Part shown: in pieces, positions 47,397-57,700 of the stretch | How the letters are laid out: each line of letters opens with the position of its first letter | Position numbering within the stretch: the stretch's first letter is position 1 | Assembly (NCBI GenBank): GCA_936440205.1 | Contig: OW387149.1 | Location: forward strand, 27,729,151-27,793,150 | Length of the DNA: 64,000 nt | Direction: 5' to 3' | From: Lepidonotus clava | Taxonomy: Eukaryota > Annelida > Polychaeta > Phyllodocida > Polynoidae | Made by a program: the position numbers and the translations under genes | Notes under the pieces: model-generated | The model's database searches: none | Seen by the model: only the letters and a program-made list of their open reading frames with translations | What the model was told of the DNA's origin: nothing

Positions 47397-48415
47397 TGTG
47401 ACGTTCTCTGGTAAGTCGGGGTTGCCGATTCTTACAACAGAGGAACGTGGGGGTTGTTCGGGTCTCGGGGCGGACGGGGAATCCGGGCCAAGAACCGAGA
47501 TGTGTTTCTAGAGTCGTGCCTCGCGCACGAGGGGGGGCTGAGCGAATCGATCGGGAATCGGCACTCGATGTCAACGGAGGACTGCGGGGGAGGGAAATTA
47601 TGGTAGGGGTACGGGTCGGCCGGGGTTCGTCTCGCTCTATCTCCCAGACCAGCATTCACCCCGACCGGGCGGTCCACCCCTGAGTTCCGGTCCGCGGGGG
47701 CGACGGGCCGACGGTCGCCTATTGTTTGGTAGCGTGGGGCCGAGCATGCCGCGCCCTCGTCCCCGCGGACTTCGTTCCTTCGTTCCGTTCCCCATGTCTT
47801 CGTGCCATACTACGCCTCGGTTTCCGGGACTACTTCGGGCCTTCGTGCCTTACTCCGCTCCCTCGTTCCTCGTTCTTCGGGCTGTCGGGCCCCTTACCCT
47901 GTGTTTCTACTACCTATCTCGAGCTTCGACTGTTTTGTCCTAACTTCGGCTTAATTACTCTGATCGGCTCATCTTTAGCGGTTGTTTCAGGAAAGAGGAC
48001 ACGTCTGGACACCAGGAGAACTGTTAAAGAACTCTGTTTATTCGGGCCTCACCGCCCCTTTATATACTAGAGAGGTCAGCCCTGATTGGCTGCTTTCGGT
48101 CACGTGACCTACAACTGACGTCACTTCCGGTTTATATTTTCCGTTTACGGTTTACATTTCACTTCCGGTTTACATATTTCCGGGTTTCGTTCCTTTACAT
48201 TTTCGTTCCTTACATATTCGTTCCTTACATATTCGTTCTTTACATATTCGTTCTTTTACATATTCGTGCCTCTTTTTCAGGCTTTCTATACTTTCGTTCA
48301 TTATTACATATTCGTTCCTTTACATCTATTTCGTTCTCTTACATATATTTCTACTATTACCTTATTTCTATTATTTTGACCTCTATGTATTTTGGATGAA
48401 TAGCCGTTCATCACA
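47397..48415 (-). repeat. 3' LTR
   Basis: 1,019 bp, ending in TGTGA/TCACA. Nearly identical to the other LTR, with one copy fewer of a 19-bp unit (TCGTTCTCTTACATATATT). The U3 part contains a run of TTACATATTCGTTC-like 14-16 bp repeats (about 48,180-48,350). Confidence 0.97.
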
Positions 48416-48430
48416 CCCTCCCGCACCTTC
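48416..48430 (-). other. Polypurine tract (plus-strand primer)
   Basis: Immediately inside the 3' LTR, the minus strand reads GGTGCGGGAGGG, a purine-rich tract abutting the LTR's TGTGA, as expected for plus-strand DNA priming in LTR elements. Confidence 0.7.
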
Positions 48431-51061
48431 TTGAAAGGTGGGAAAACACGTTTTACAAAATTTCAAAACAGTTCATACAGCAACGACAACAGAACATACT
48501 CTAGAACCAGAAACATTTCAATCCTACGCTCCTTATCGGCAGAGGAGGAGGTGTCACCCTCTGTCCTCCCCGGTCTACTTCGGAGGGCCCCCGGGGCCTA
48601 TCCGGCTAATTATTATTTCTCTTCTTTCTTCGTTTTTCGTTCTTCGTTTTTCTCTCTTCTTAGTGAAAGTTCATATAATTCGTTTTATATATCCTAGTCT
48701 CTTTTTATCTTCGTCAGAGTTCTTTATCCTGGATCTATTAGGACCCGTTCTACACCTCCTCTTCTTTTCTCGTCTTTAGGATGAGCGAGCCGGTCGTGGC
48801 TCTCCCACCCGGGACTGGGGGTCGGTCGTGACCCCGTCGCCCCCGCTCCTCTCCTCTGGGCTCTATTCACTTAGCCCCTCGGCACGCTTTTCCTCGCCTT
48901 TTACCCTCATTAGGACAGAGGGACCGATCGTGGTCCTCCTGCCCGGGGCCATGGGTCGGTCGTGACCCGCAGTGCCCCCGTTCCCTTCGTTTTTCGTCGT
49001 CCAGACGTTCTCCCCTAGTTCGGGTGGAGAATCGGTCGCGACTCTCCCACCCAGAGGCCAGGGCCGGTCGTGACCCTTAGTCCTCTCGACCCTCGGTCCG
49101 TTCTTCCGTCGTCCAGACGTTCTCCGTTGTTTTTGGGTAGAGAATCGGTCGTGATTCTCCCACTCGGTCGGTCGTGACCCCTCGTTCTTCCGTAACTATT
49201 ACTCTTCTCTGCGTTCTCTTAGGTGATGATGATGATTTTCCTAAGAAGAGGATTCCTGCTCCGGGCACTCGGGCCCTCGTTCGTCTCCTAGGCTCTCGGG
49301 CCTCGCTCTGCTTACTAAGTTTTTCTCTTCGTCCTCCCGGAGGACCTTTTAGACGATTTTCGTGAGACTGTAATACCAACAAATAGTTCGTTAATAGAGG
49401 TAAGTTTAAGATCTGGTCTGGTTTGATTCTGGAGTAAGGCCGCAGTCGTCCACGGTGCCATGTCACCTTGCATGAAGCCACTATGCCTATGACGAACGCC
49501 GAGACAACAGCTCCGAGCCGTTCCGGGCTGCTCCTAGGTACGGCGGTTCGAAGTTGGTAAGTTGAAGATATTAGTGAGAAGGAGAGGAAGAAGCCGTAGA
49601 AAGTGAAGATGGACGACATCAACTGGGATCTGCACCCAACGTCAACCTCTGAGATCCGGAACGAGCCCATCTCACAAATAGCATATATAAAGAAGAACTC
49701 ATCCGATGTCGAACTCCAAGAAGGATCGCTCCTCGTCGCTCTTTGCAGACCTCTTGAGGCGTCTATCGAGGCATCCGCGGCCGACGTTCCAAGCACCACC
49801 TCCCTGTATATTTCAAAGACTACTTCCCTATATGTTTCAAAGACTATTTTGTTCCGTTCCTCGAGAAGAAGATACCAGGAAGTACGACATGGAAGCAGTT
49901 ACTGCCGTTACTGGAGGTAAGTTATTAATATAAGTTTTAGTAAGTCTATTAATTTTCGTTCTTGTTCATGTATCGCTTCGGTCAGTCACGAGCCAGGGCC
50001 CCTAAGTTATCGTCCCTGCTCGTGCCTCGGTCCTCCGGGAGACATCTACGACTCGCCGTAATCCTTTCACGACTCGCTGCATCAACTCTGGCACGATAAA
50101 ACCAGCATTCAGGTTGAAAAGTTCCATTTTGCCGCTCTTCGTATGCGGTAAGAGGCTGAAGACAAGGAAACTCAGAAGATGATGGTACATGAATCCGGAC
50201 TCATCCACATTCTGATCGATCCATCCAAGATCAAGAAGACTAAGTTGCAGGGAGTAGAAGTGCCGCTAGAGGACAGAGGTCGTCTCCTCCTCGCCCCCAG
50301 ATCCCTCAAGGCAGCACGGGAGAAGGGTTTTCAGTCTTGGCCCGCGCCAGCCTTTCCTTCAGCGGCGAGTCGCCGGCCCACCGGTACCTTATTTACCCCG
50401 GCACGACCGTCGACTCAAAGACTACAATGACAACACTATCTGTCCATTCTGATTTCCTTTCTTCGATTCCGCCTCCCAACTTTCACTCTCGCTCCTGGGC
50501 CGCCCGGCCCGCTATCCATTTGATTTCCGCGACCGGACGATCCCGTTCCACCTGCTCGGTCCCAACCAACGCAGCGGGCTCCAGGGAAGAAGAGGAACAG
50601 CTACAAACTTGTTTTTCCTCCTAGCGCCTCCTCCCGTTCCGTATTCGCCCCGCAGGCTTGGTAAGTTCGTTCCAGTCATGGACCCTCCAGCTCGCTGATT
50701 ACACTCAACACCTCCTAACACATGTGGTTTCGTTCACTTCCGCAAGAAGATTCCCATAAAGAAACTAGTAGGAATAAATTAAGATAAGAATGTTCGAGCC
50801 CGCCAGTCCGTTCCCGATGAATTTAAGTAAAGTTTCGGGCCCGTCCAGCGGTCTCCAGGAGAGTTTTTTATCCAGGCTTCGGCCTCCTGTGCGGCTCAGG
50901 TACCTCCGCCTCGGCCCGGTTCTCTCCCTGGGGGTTTGACACTATGGGTGAGGAGCCAACGCCCCGTAATCCCTCCCCACCCGACTCGCGCCGCGCCATA
51001 TTCCGCCTCTGGTTCCGTCGCGCTTTTTCTCTTCCGTGCAAGACCTCGAGCAGCATCTACT
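48431..51061 (-). other. Long 3' region of the LTR element without a clear gene
   Basis: A 2.6-kb G+C-rich stretch between the last accessory ORF and the 3' LTR. A minus-strand frame (49,077-49,799, 240 codons) has two hydrophobic stretches but no recognisable domain, no early ATG and biased composition, so I do not call it a gene. The region contains the hairpin array at 48,787-49,179 and, on the opposite strand, four GGTAAGT donor-like sites (49,399; 49,556; 49,916; 50,660). Confidence 0.6.
48787..49179 (-). repeat. Array of eight hairpins with a common loop
   Basis: Four tandem units about 106-134 bp apart each hold two stem-loops. The loop is ACGACC on the element's sense strand (GGTCGT on the plus strand, with GATCGT and GGTCGC variants). 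Plus-strand stem pairs are GAGCC/GGCTC (48,787), GGGGTC/GACCCC (48,818), GGACC/GGTCC (48,921), GGGTC/GACCC (48,953), GAGAATC/GACTCTC (49,027), GGGCC/GACCC (49,061), GAGAATC/GATTCTC (49,140) and GGTC/GACC (49,166). Stem sequences change while pairing is kept. The two stems with a plus-strand mismatch become G-U wobbles on the sense strand. This favours a structured RNA in the element's transcript. A paired protein-binding site on DNA is the alternative. Confidence 0.7.
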
Positions 51062-52951
51062 TCACCCTTCTTCTTGGCGTCGGATCGGTAGCAACAGCCT
51101 CTCCTCCCTAGCGGGAAGCCCGAGAAGCTGATCCACCACTCCGCTCTGTTTTTCCACCTCTCTTGTCGTCTTCAACAAGTCATCCAGTTGATCTTCGTTT
51201 TTGTACATCACTAGGGTCTGAGCCAATTGGACGGTCCGGTTGTGTTCGTTAACTAGCCGGTCGACTCCCGGGAACTCCCTGGTCAACGGCCCCAGTGCCG
51301 CCGTCGGGAACTGCGCCATCGCTTCTTCAAATGTCTCTGGCTTGCGGCCCGTTTCTAGTGCCATCAGGAACGCCATAGACGCCGAAGCCATTGCTCTTGT
51401 CTTAGCCGTCATTCCTCGCACCTCCCTCGGGGGCCACACCAGTTGCACCCGAATGGCCTCTTCCGCGTCCCAGTCTCGCACTGCTCGCGCCGTCACCGGA
51501 AAGTGTCCCTGTAAGACCTGGTGAATGGCCTGTGTCCGTAATAACTTGAGTCTCGGTGTTTCTTTAGATGGTCCTGCCGTCGGTATCTCCGTTCCTATGG
51601 AACGGAACACTGAATCCGCTCCCGACTCGTCCAATTCTTGCTTCTCCGGCTCGTATCCTCTGGTCTCGGCCTGCCCCAACTCCATGTCCTCTGAGTCTTC
51701 CACCTCCGCGTCCATGGACTGGGCAGCCGGTATTTGTAGTCTGTGTATCACAACCCGTGGTTGTAGCGCTCGCCCGTGTTTATCCTCGTCCTTGAGTGGG
51801 GTATCCGGTCCTGGCGGCGATCCCATTCGTTCGGGCGACGGCGGTCCCGGGGTCTCCTCCGATCCTTGCGACCCGAAGAACGAGCTCCCCAAACTGGCTC
51901 GAGTCAGGTTGTCAACCGCCGCCCGTGTCTCTGGCGTGTCTGGTGCTACCGTAATGTCTCTCATTCGTTTCAGTCCCGGGGGCGGCACTACCGGCTGCTT
52001 ACATACCATCTTCTCCAGGGGTGAATCCGCTCTCGTCGGGGTAGGGGTAGAGAACAGCGGCTGTGTCGAGGCCATCGACGCCGTGTCCTCCGGTCTGGCC
52101 GCATGCCGAACATACTTTACTTTCTCCACTCGCCCCGACGGTTTGAGTCCCTGCCTTTCTGCCATCTCGCGTAGAAACCTCCCCAGGTACAGTGCTTCTC
52201 TTTCTACCAGCCGGCCTCCCTGCGCTTCCCGAATGCTGTCCTCCAGCTCCCGGTCGGATCTTGCCTCGTGGTAACCCCTGAACGATCCCTCCCGGTTCAT
52301 TGTTCCTTTTAAATATCCGGGGTACCTCGGGTGTCGCGATTCGTATATCACCGATTTCTTATGAACTGTCATCATAGTAAATTGTGCGTCGCTACAAGGT
52401 GGTTCTAGTCCCGTGGTCCTTTTGACTCCTGTCGAGGTCTCAGGCTGTGATGGTCCCAGCTCTCCCGTGCTACTAGACTCGGCAATAATCAAGGACCGAT
52501 CGCTTCGGACCGACATACTCCTGCCCGACTCCGACTGGTCCGAACTCGTTCCCTCCTCCAATTCTCTCGGGACTTTCTTGACCTTTTTCCACTTCTTCTT
52601 TCGGGACGGCTCCTCCGCCGGGCATCCCTGCGTCGGGGGCCTCTTGAAAGCGAGCGGCTCCTCTTCCTCTTTTACTTTCAGACGTTGGTCGTCGGACGAG
52701 CTCACCAATTCCACCACCTCAGCCCCCGGTGGTATTCCTGAGCAACCCGGCTTCGGGGCGGGTGTGGATCTCCCTCCTTTTCCTCTGCCCGGGAGTCCTC
52801 GTCCTCTCGGTTCCCGTGGTTCTCCCTGGGCGTTTAACTTCTTAATTCGGCTCTGTACCAACCCTGTTATTTGGTCTTCTGTCAGAAGTGGTTTCGGGTT
52901 GACCACGGCTCGGCTCGCGCTTCGCGGCGACTCGGTGGCTTCCTTCCGCAC
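51062..52951 (-). CDS. Accessory ORF 2, nuclear/SUMO-motif protein
   Basis: A 629-codon open frame downstream of integrase and in the same sense, of no recognised family. The N-terminal third is basic and proline-rich. Residues 79-88 (VVELVSSSDD) match a SUMO-interaction motif with its acidic tail. VKEE at 93-96 fits the SUMO-acceptor pattern psi-K-x-E. RKKKWKKVKK (117-126) is a strong nuclear-localisation signal. The middle (about 150-450) is low-complexity and rich in S, P and E. The last 150 residues (from about LKLLRTQAIHQVLQ) look alpha-helical, with a possible coiled coil near the end. No early ATG is seen, so the mode of expression is unclear. Such an ORF is not part of standard Gypsy elements. 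Its role in nuclear entry, silencing escape or target choice is speculation. Confidence 0.7.
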   Translation of the reverse strand: MRKEATESPRSASRAVVNPKPLLTEDQITGLVQSRIKKLNAQGEPREPRGRGLPGRGKGGRSTPAPKPGCSGIPPGAEVVELVSSSDDQRLKVKEEEEPLAFKRPPTQGCPAEEPSRKKKWKKVKKVPRELEEGTSSDQSESGRSMSVRSDRSLIIAESSSTGELGPSQPETSTGVKRTTGLEPPCSDAQFTMMTVHKKSVIYESRHPRYPGYLKGTMNREGSFRGYHEARSDRELEDSIREAQGGRLVEREALYLGRFLREMAERQGLKPSGRVEKVKYVRHAARPEDTASMASTQPLFSTPTPTRADSPLEKMVCKQPVVPPPGLKRMRDITVAPDTPETRAAVDNLTRASLGSSFFGSQGSEETPGPPSPERMGSPPGPDTPLKDEDKHGRALQPRVVIHRLQIPAAQSMDAEVEDSEDMELGQAETRGYEPEKQELDESGADSVFRSIGTEIPTAGPSKETPRLKLLRTQAIHQVLQGHFPVTARAVRDWDAEEAIRVQLVWPPREVRGMTAKTRAMASASMAFLMALETGRKPETFEEAMAQFPTAALGPLTREFPGVDRLVNEHNRTVQLAQTLVMYKNEDQLDDLLKTTREVEKQSGVVDQLLGLPAREERLLLPIRRQEEG

Positions 52952-53032
52952 TCCTTTCGCGGCCCTCCGAGGGGAACGACGCGTGGGCGTCGATCGTTCC
53001 GCTACCTCGGCCAGGGGTCCCTTCCCTGCTGC

Positions 53033-53572
53033 TTAGGCTGCTTGGGCTCCCTCGCCGGCCTCGTCGGCCTCTGATCCTTCTTCGGTTGCTACCTGCTCCG
53101 GCTGCTCGGCGTCGCCGTCATCGGACCCTCTCGACGCCCTCGGGTAGTAAGGTACGCGGATATGCCGTCGCGGCCTCTCCGGTGCCTCCTTATCCACCGC
53201 CCTCTCAGGGGGTTGAAACCCCTCCGGATGGCGCACCGCGTAGTCCCGTTCCATGTTGGCTACCCGGGCCGCCGTTTCATCCCCAGTAGCGAAACTGGTG
53301 TACGGCGGTCGTCCTTTCGGGTCCAAGGCGAACGCCGCAGCATACTCCAGCCTCAGAAGGGGGTCTTGCTTCGGCATCCCCCTCTGCAGGTTCCCTTCGT
53401 GTGAGTCCGTCATGTGCTTCTTCCAGTCCTGGTGTGTCGAATAGGCTCGATTCGAACACACCGGGCACATGTAGTACTGCTTCCGTAATCCATCGTGCTG
53501 GCCTTTAATATGCTTGACCAAGTGCTTAAACTCCTTTCCGTGGCAATGTCCTTCCCAGCACTGTCCGCTCAT
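53033..53572 (-). CDS. Accessory ORF 1, C2H2 zinc-finger protein
   Basis: A frame of about 179 codons from the ATG at 53,572 (MSGQCWEGHCHG...). Two fingers lie near the N-terminus: C5-x4-C10-x10-H21-x4-H26 (atypical spacing) and C36-x2-C39-x13-H53-x4-H58 (YMCPVCSNRAYSTHQDWKKH, close to the classical C2H2 pattern). The remainder contains a basic patch (RPRRHIRVPYYPR) and an acidic tail rich in D, E and A. C2H2 fingers normally bind DNA or RNA. Lying between integrase and accessory ORF 2, it may bind the element's own nucleic acid or its targets. It is distinct from the CCHC knuckle in Gag. Confidence 0.7.
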   Translation of the reverse strand: MSGQCWEGHCHGKEFKHLVKHIKGQHDGLRKQYYMCPVCSNRAYSTHQDWKKHMTDSHEGNLQRGMPKQDPLLRLEYAAAFALDPKGRPPYTSFATGDETAARVANMERDYAVRHPEGFQPPERAVDKEAPERPRRHIRVPYYPRASRGSDDGDAEQPEQVATEEGSEADEAGEGAQAA

Positions 53573-53608
53573 CGTGTCCGTTTTCCGGGCTTTCGGGGCT
53601 CGTTCCAA

Positions 53609-54730
53609 TCCTGAAGCTCGTCCCGTCAGCCTTTTCCGTTTTTGTCTCGTGGTGATGCTGCTCGTCTCGCTTCTCTGCTTTTTCTCTTGTTTTCTTCTCC
53701 TTAGCTCAGTCTGCTCGTCTGCGATTTGATGAATCCTGATCGGCTGACCAGAATGACCTGCTCCGGCGAGCGCTCTGCCTTTTATAGCCGCCGCAGGCGG
53801 AAGTGGGCGTGGCCTGCGCTAGCGACCCCTAGCGTCAGACTCACCATCCACTTCTACGGTGGCGCCCCCTACTATTTTCCGGTCCCCGGGGCCCGCCGCT
53901 GGTCACCGCCTCGCCTGCTTTTTTTACCTCGCGGCCCTTCGCCCGTCCACGCGTTTTTTTCCTAGGCCTTTTATTGCCCCACCGGACGTCCTCGGTCTTT
54001 TCACCCTCCGTCGCCTTCTCTTGCCTTTTTCATCTTGGCCCTCACAGTGCTTCCGCACACTTCCCGGAGAACACAGGGGCTCGACGTTATCATCTCCTCG
54101 CCGCCGCCCCGTTCTCTTTGTCCTCTTTTACTCCTTTTACGACCTACTTTAAAGCCCGTCCTCGTTTCAGGCCTCGCCTTTTACAACCGTCCGTTCGTTC
54201 CTCCGGCGTTCCCGAGAGTGCCGCATCTACTCTCCTCCGGTCTCCTGGACGCTGTAAAGCGGTATTACCAAGTCGGCATTACTTCAAAAGTCTTCACCAG
54301 CTTGCCACCGGGTCTGTCTTCTGTTGTAATCCAACCATCTTTTCCACGCTGTGGTTCCTCCGAACTGACCGGAAAGCGGCTCCGTGGGACTACTTTAGAC
54401 ATTCGGGCCGTCGTGGCTCCCGAACGCTGTTTTTCGTTCCAACCCCGCATTTCCCACCTATATTACATCCGCAAGAGAACCAATCTTCAGCTAGGTAGCA
54501 AATCTCTACAGCCTAACGACCTGCACTCCTACTGTAGTGGTCAACACACCGCCCCGACTCAATGGCCCCAGGTTGATCAGTCCTTTTTGGCCAAAGCCTT
54601 TTTGTGTAGCGCCGATTTGGTCGTTCCCTTGGTCCTCTTCCACCTGCGGAATCGAGACACGAAAACGACTTCATCACAAAAAGGGGTGCCCCGTTTCCTT
54701 ACGTGCCCTAGCGCGCCCCACCCCAAGCAT
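53609..54730 (-). other. Spacer between integrase and accessory ORFs
   Basis: 1.1 kb with no sense-strand frame longer than about 60 codons. A 345-codon frame on the opposite strand (54,035-55,072) overlaps integrase and is rich in P, S and L, consistent with a compositional shadow of G+C-rich coding DNA. Confidence 0.55.
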
Positions 54731-57700
54731 TTACTGTGCAGCCTCGTATCCTTGCTGGTCAGCTACCATCCAGGCTGGCGCAGCGTGTCCTCGGTAGGGT
54801 TCCAGGCGGTCCACATGGACTACCCCCCCCGGTTTCCCTCGTTTCTTCCGTACTACCACCCGTCCTCGGTCAAGCACCTTGACGATCAGTGCAGGGCCCA
54901 TCCATGGAAATCGCAACTTCGTTCCTTTGTCCCTATCCACTACCGTATCGTGCACCCAGACCAGTTCTCCGGCGTGGTATTCCCGCCGAGTCACCTTCCC
55001 ATCGTACTCGTGTTTCTGATGGATGGCGGCTCGTTTCAGCCCCGTCCGGGCCTCCCGATAGGCCGCGACTAGCCCTTCCTCCAGGCTTTCCACATAGTCG
55101 CCTACCCGTCGGGGTTCCTCCTCTGGTCCTAGAGGTCTCCCATAAATCGCCTGTCGCGGCATCATGGTCTGTCGGCCCAGCATCATCATATTCGGTGTCA
55201 CTCCCGTGCTGGCTTGCGGCGTTGCTCTATAACTCATCATCACGAGCGGGACCATCTCGTCCCATTCCCGGCCTGTTGCTCGGCAGCTGGCTTTCAAACA
55301 ACACCCCAAAGTACGGAAACTTCGTTCTATGTACCCGTCACTCCTGGGGTGGTACGGCGTCGTTCTTGTTTTGTGTATTCCAAATAGTGCACAGACCTGA
55401 GCCACCACCTCGGATTCGAAATTCGTGCCTTGATCCGAGTGTAGTTCCCGAAACGCGCCGTACCGTGCTACTACTTCTTCAACCAATTTGTCCGCCACTG
55501 TCGATGCCTTTTGATCCGGGATCGGGAAACACTCCAACCATTTGGTGAAATAGCATCCCACCATCAGGCAATACTTATTTCCTCGTTTGGTGACTGGGTA
55601 CGGGCCCGAAACATCCATGGCCAGCCGTTCCATCGGCTCCCCCACTATGTACTGATGTAGCGGCTCCCGTCTCCCTCGTCCTTTTTTCAGCAACGCGCAA
55701 TCACATTCTCGACATTCCTTCCGCACGTCTTCCCGGAGTCCCGGCCAGTAAAACCCTTGCTCCAACAGGGCCGTCGTTCTGGCGACTCCCAAATGCGCTC
55801 CTGCCGCGCCTCCATGGTATTCCCTTACCAACTTGGCCCGTTCCCCTCAGCAACGACCAACTGGTTCCTCCAACCATGTCCTTCTAGTTCCCAGTACTTC
55901 CGATGCAGCACGCCATCCCTGAGGCTTAATCGTTCCCATTGCCTCCATAGGATCTTTGTTTCCCGGGATTCCGGAGATATGGCCTCCCACCCTGGCCGGT
56001 CCGCATTCTCTTCCATCCGTGCGACAATCGGCCCTATATCTCGATCCCTCCTCTGCGCTGCTCTCATCTCCTGCGGGGACCATCCGGGCTCGTACCCCCG
56101 GGCCCGCGTCACTACTCTCACTTTTTCGGTATTCTCGTGCTCCTCTCCACATTGTTTGCACGGATACCGGGACAACGCGTCAGCGTTCCCATGCTTCCTG
56201 CCCGGTCGGTGTTGGAACGACACATCATGCGAGTCGATAATCTCAATCCACCGAGCAGCCTGCCCCATCGGTTCCTTACTTCTCTGCAGCCAACTGACCG
56301 CGCTATTATCCGTCCGGACTATCACGCGTTGACCATAGATGTAGCACCAAAAATGCTTCAAAGCTCGCACCACCGCCAACAGTTCTTTCCGCGTGGTGCA
56401 ATACTTTCGTTCGTTTGACTCCAGGGTTTTGCTCGTGTAAGCTATCACCCGTTCCTCCCCTCTCTGCTCCTGTGATAGCACGGCTCCTGTCCCCACGTCA
56501 CTGGCGTCCGTGTCAAGCCACCATTGTCCATCTTCCTCCGGGAATCCCAACACCGGGGCCTCTGTTAGCGCCTTCTTCATCGCATCAAATGCCTCTTGTC
56601 GTCTCGCGCTCCACACGAACGGTTCCTCCTTTGTTGCCAATTCATACAAGGGGGCAGCCAATTCCGTGAAGCCGTTTATATGCCTTCTATAATACGAACA
56701 TAATCCCACGAAGGCTCGTACCTCGTGGAGATCCCGAGGGACCGGCCACTCGGTTACTTGCCGACACTTTTCGGGGTCGGGTTCGATCCCGTTGAATGAG
56801 ACAACGTGCCCCAAGAACGGAATCTTCTTCTGGAACAGCTTGCATTTTCGCGCCTTTAACTTCAGTCCTGCAGCGTTCAATCGGTCCAGAACCCGTACCA
56901 ATCTTTCCAGAGTCACTTTAAACGTTGGTCCAAAGACCAGTATGTCATCCAAGTATACCAGACACTCCTCCCACACGATTCCTCTGAGGATTCTTTCCAT
57001 CAGTCTCTCGAAGGTGGCTGGGGCGTTCACTAGCCCGAATGGCATCACTTTGAACTCATACAATCCTCCTTGAGTCACGAAGGCCGTCTTTTCTTGGTCC
57101 TCCGGTGCCATCTCCACCTGCCAATATCCGCTTGCGAGATCCAGACTGCAAAAGAATAGGCTTCCTCCCAAGGTGTTGAGGCTGTCCTCTATCCGTGGGA
57201 GCGGATAGGCGTCCACTTTCGTAGCCTGGTTCAGTTTTCGGTAGTCGATACAGAACCTCGTTCCTCCGTCCTTCTTTTTGACTAGAACGGTCGGGCTACT
57301 CCACGCACTCCCGCTCTCCTGGATAATCCCTAGATTTAACATATCCTCCACCAGTGCTCGTTCTTCCTCTCTCCTGGTGGCCGGATACCGTCTGACCCTC
57401 TGCTTGATCGGCATCTGATCCCCCGTTTTAATTCGATGTTGTACTAAATCTGTCCGTCCTAACTCATGTTTCGAGGTCGCAAACATTTGTTCCCGGGCCA
57501 TGATGGCTTTCTCCAGCTCTCCGCCTTCCTCCGTGGTCAGGTCTTTCTTAGCCTCCTCTATCATTTCAACGAGCGCTCCAGGGGGTTCTTTTACTTCACT
57601 TCCTATTCCTCGTACCTCTTGTACGAAGGTGGCTTCTCCGAGTACCCCGCCGGTTTCCAATTTCGCGCTCTCGGTCCCTCGGTTGGCCACCCAAACTCTA

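Noticed and set aside
49077-49799. 240-codon minus-strand ORF with two hydrophobic stretches, considered as an env-like gene
   Set aside because: No early ATG, no signal peptide, no cysteine pattern or furin-like site, and it overlaps the hairpin array. The evidence is too weak to call a gene.
51525-52274. 249-codon plus-strand ORF
   Set aside because: Antisense shadow of accessory ORF 2, rich in S, P and G with no recognisable domain.
54035-55072. 345-codon plus-strand ORF
   Set aside because: It overlaps integrase in antisense; the composition is what G+C-rich coding DNA gives on its opposite strand, and no domain is visible.
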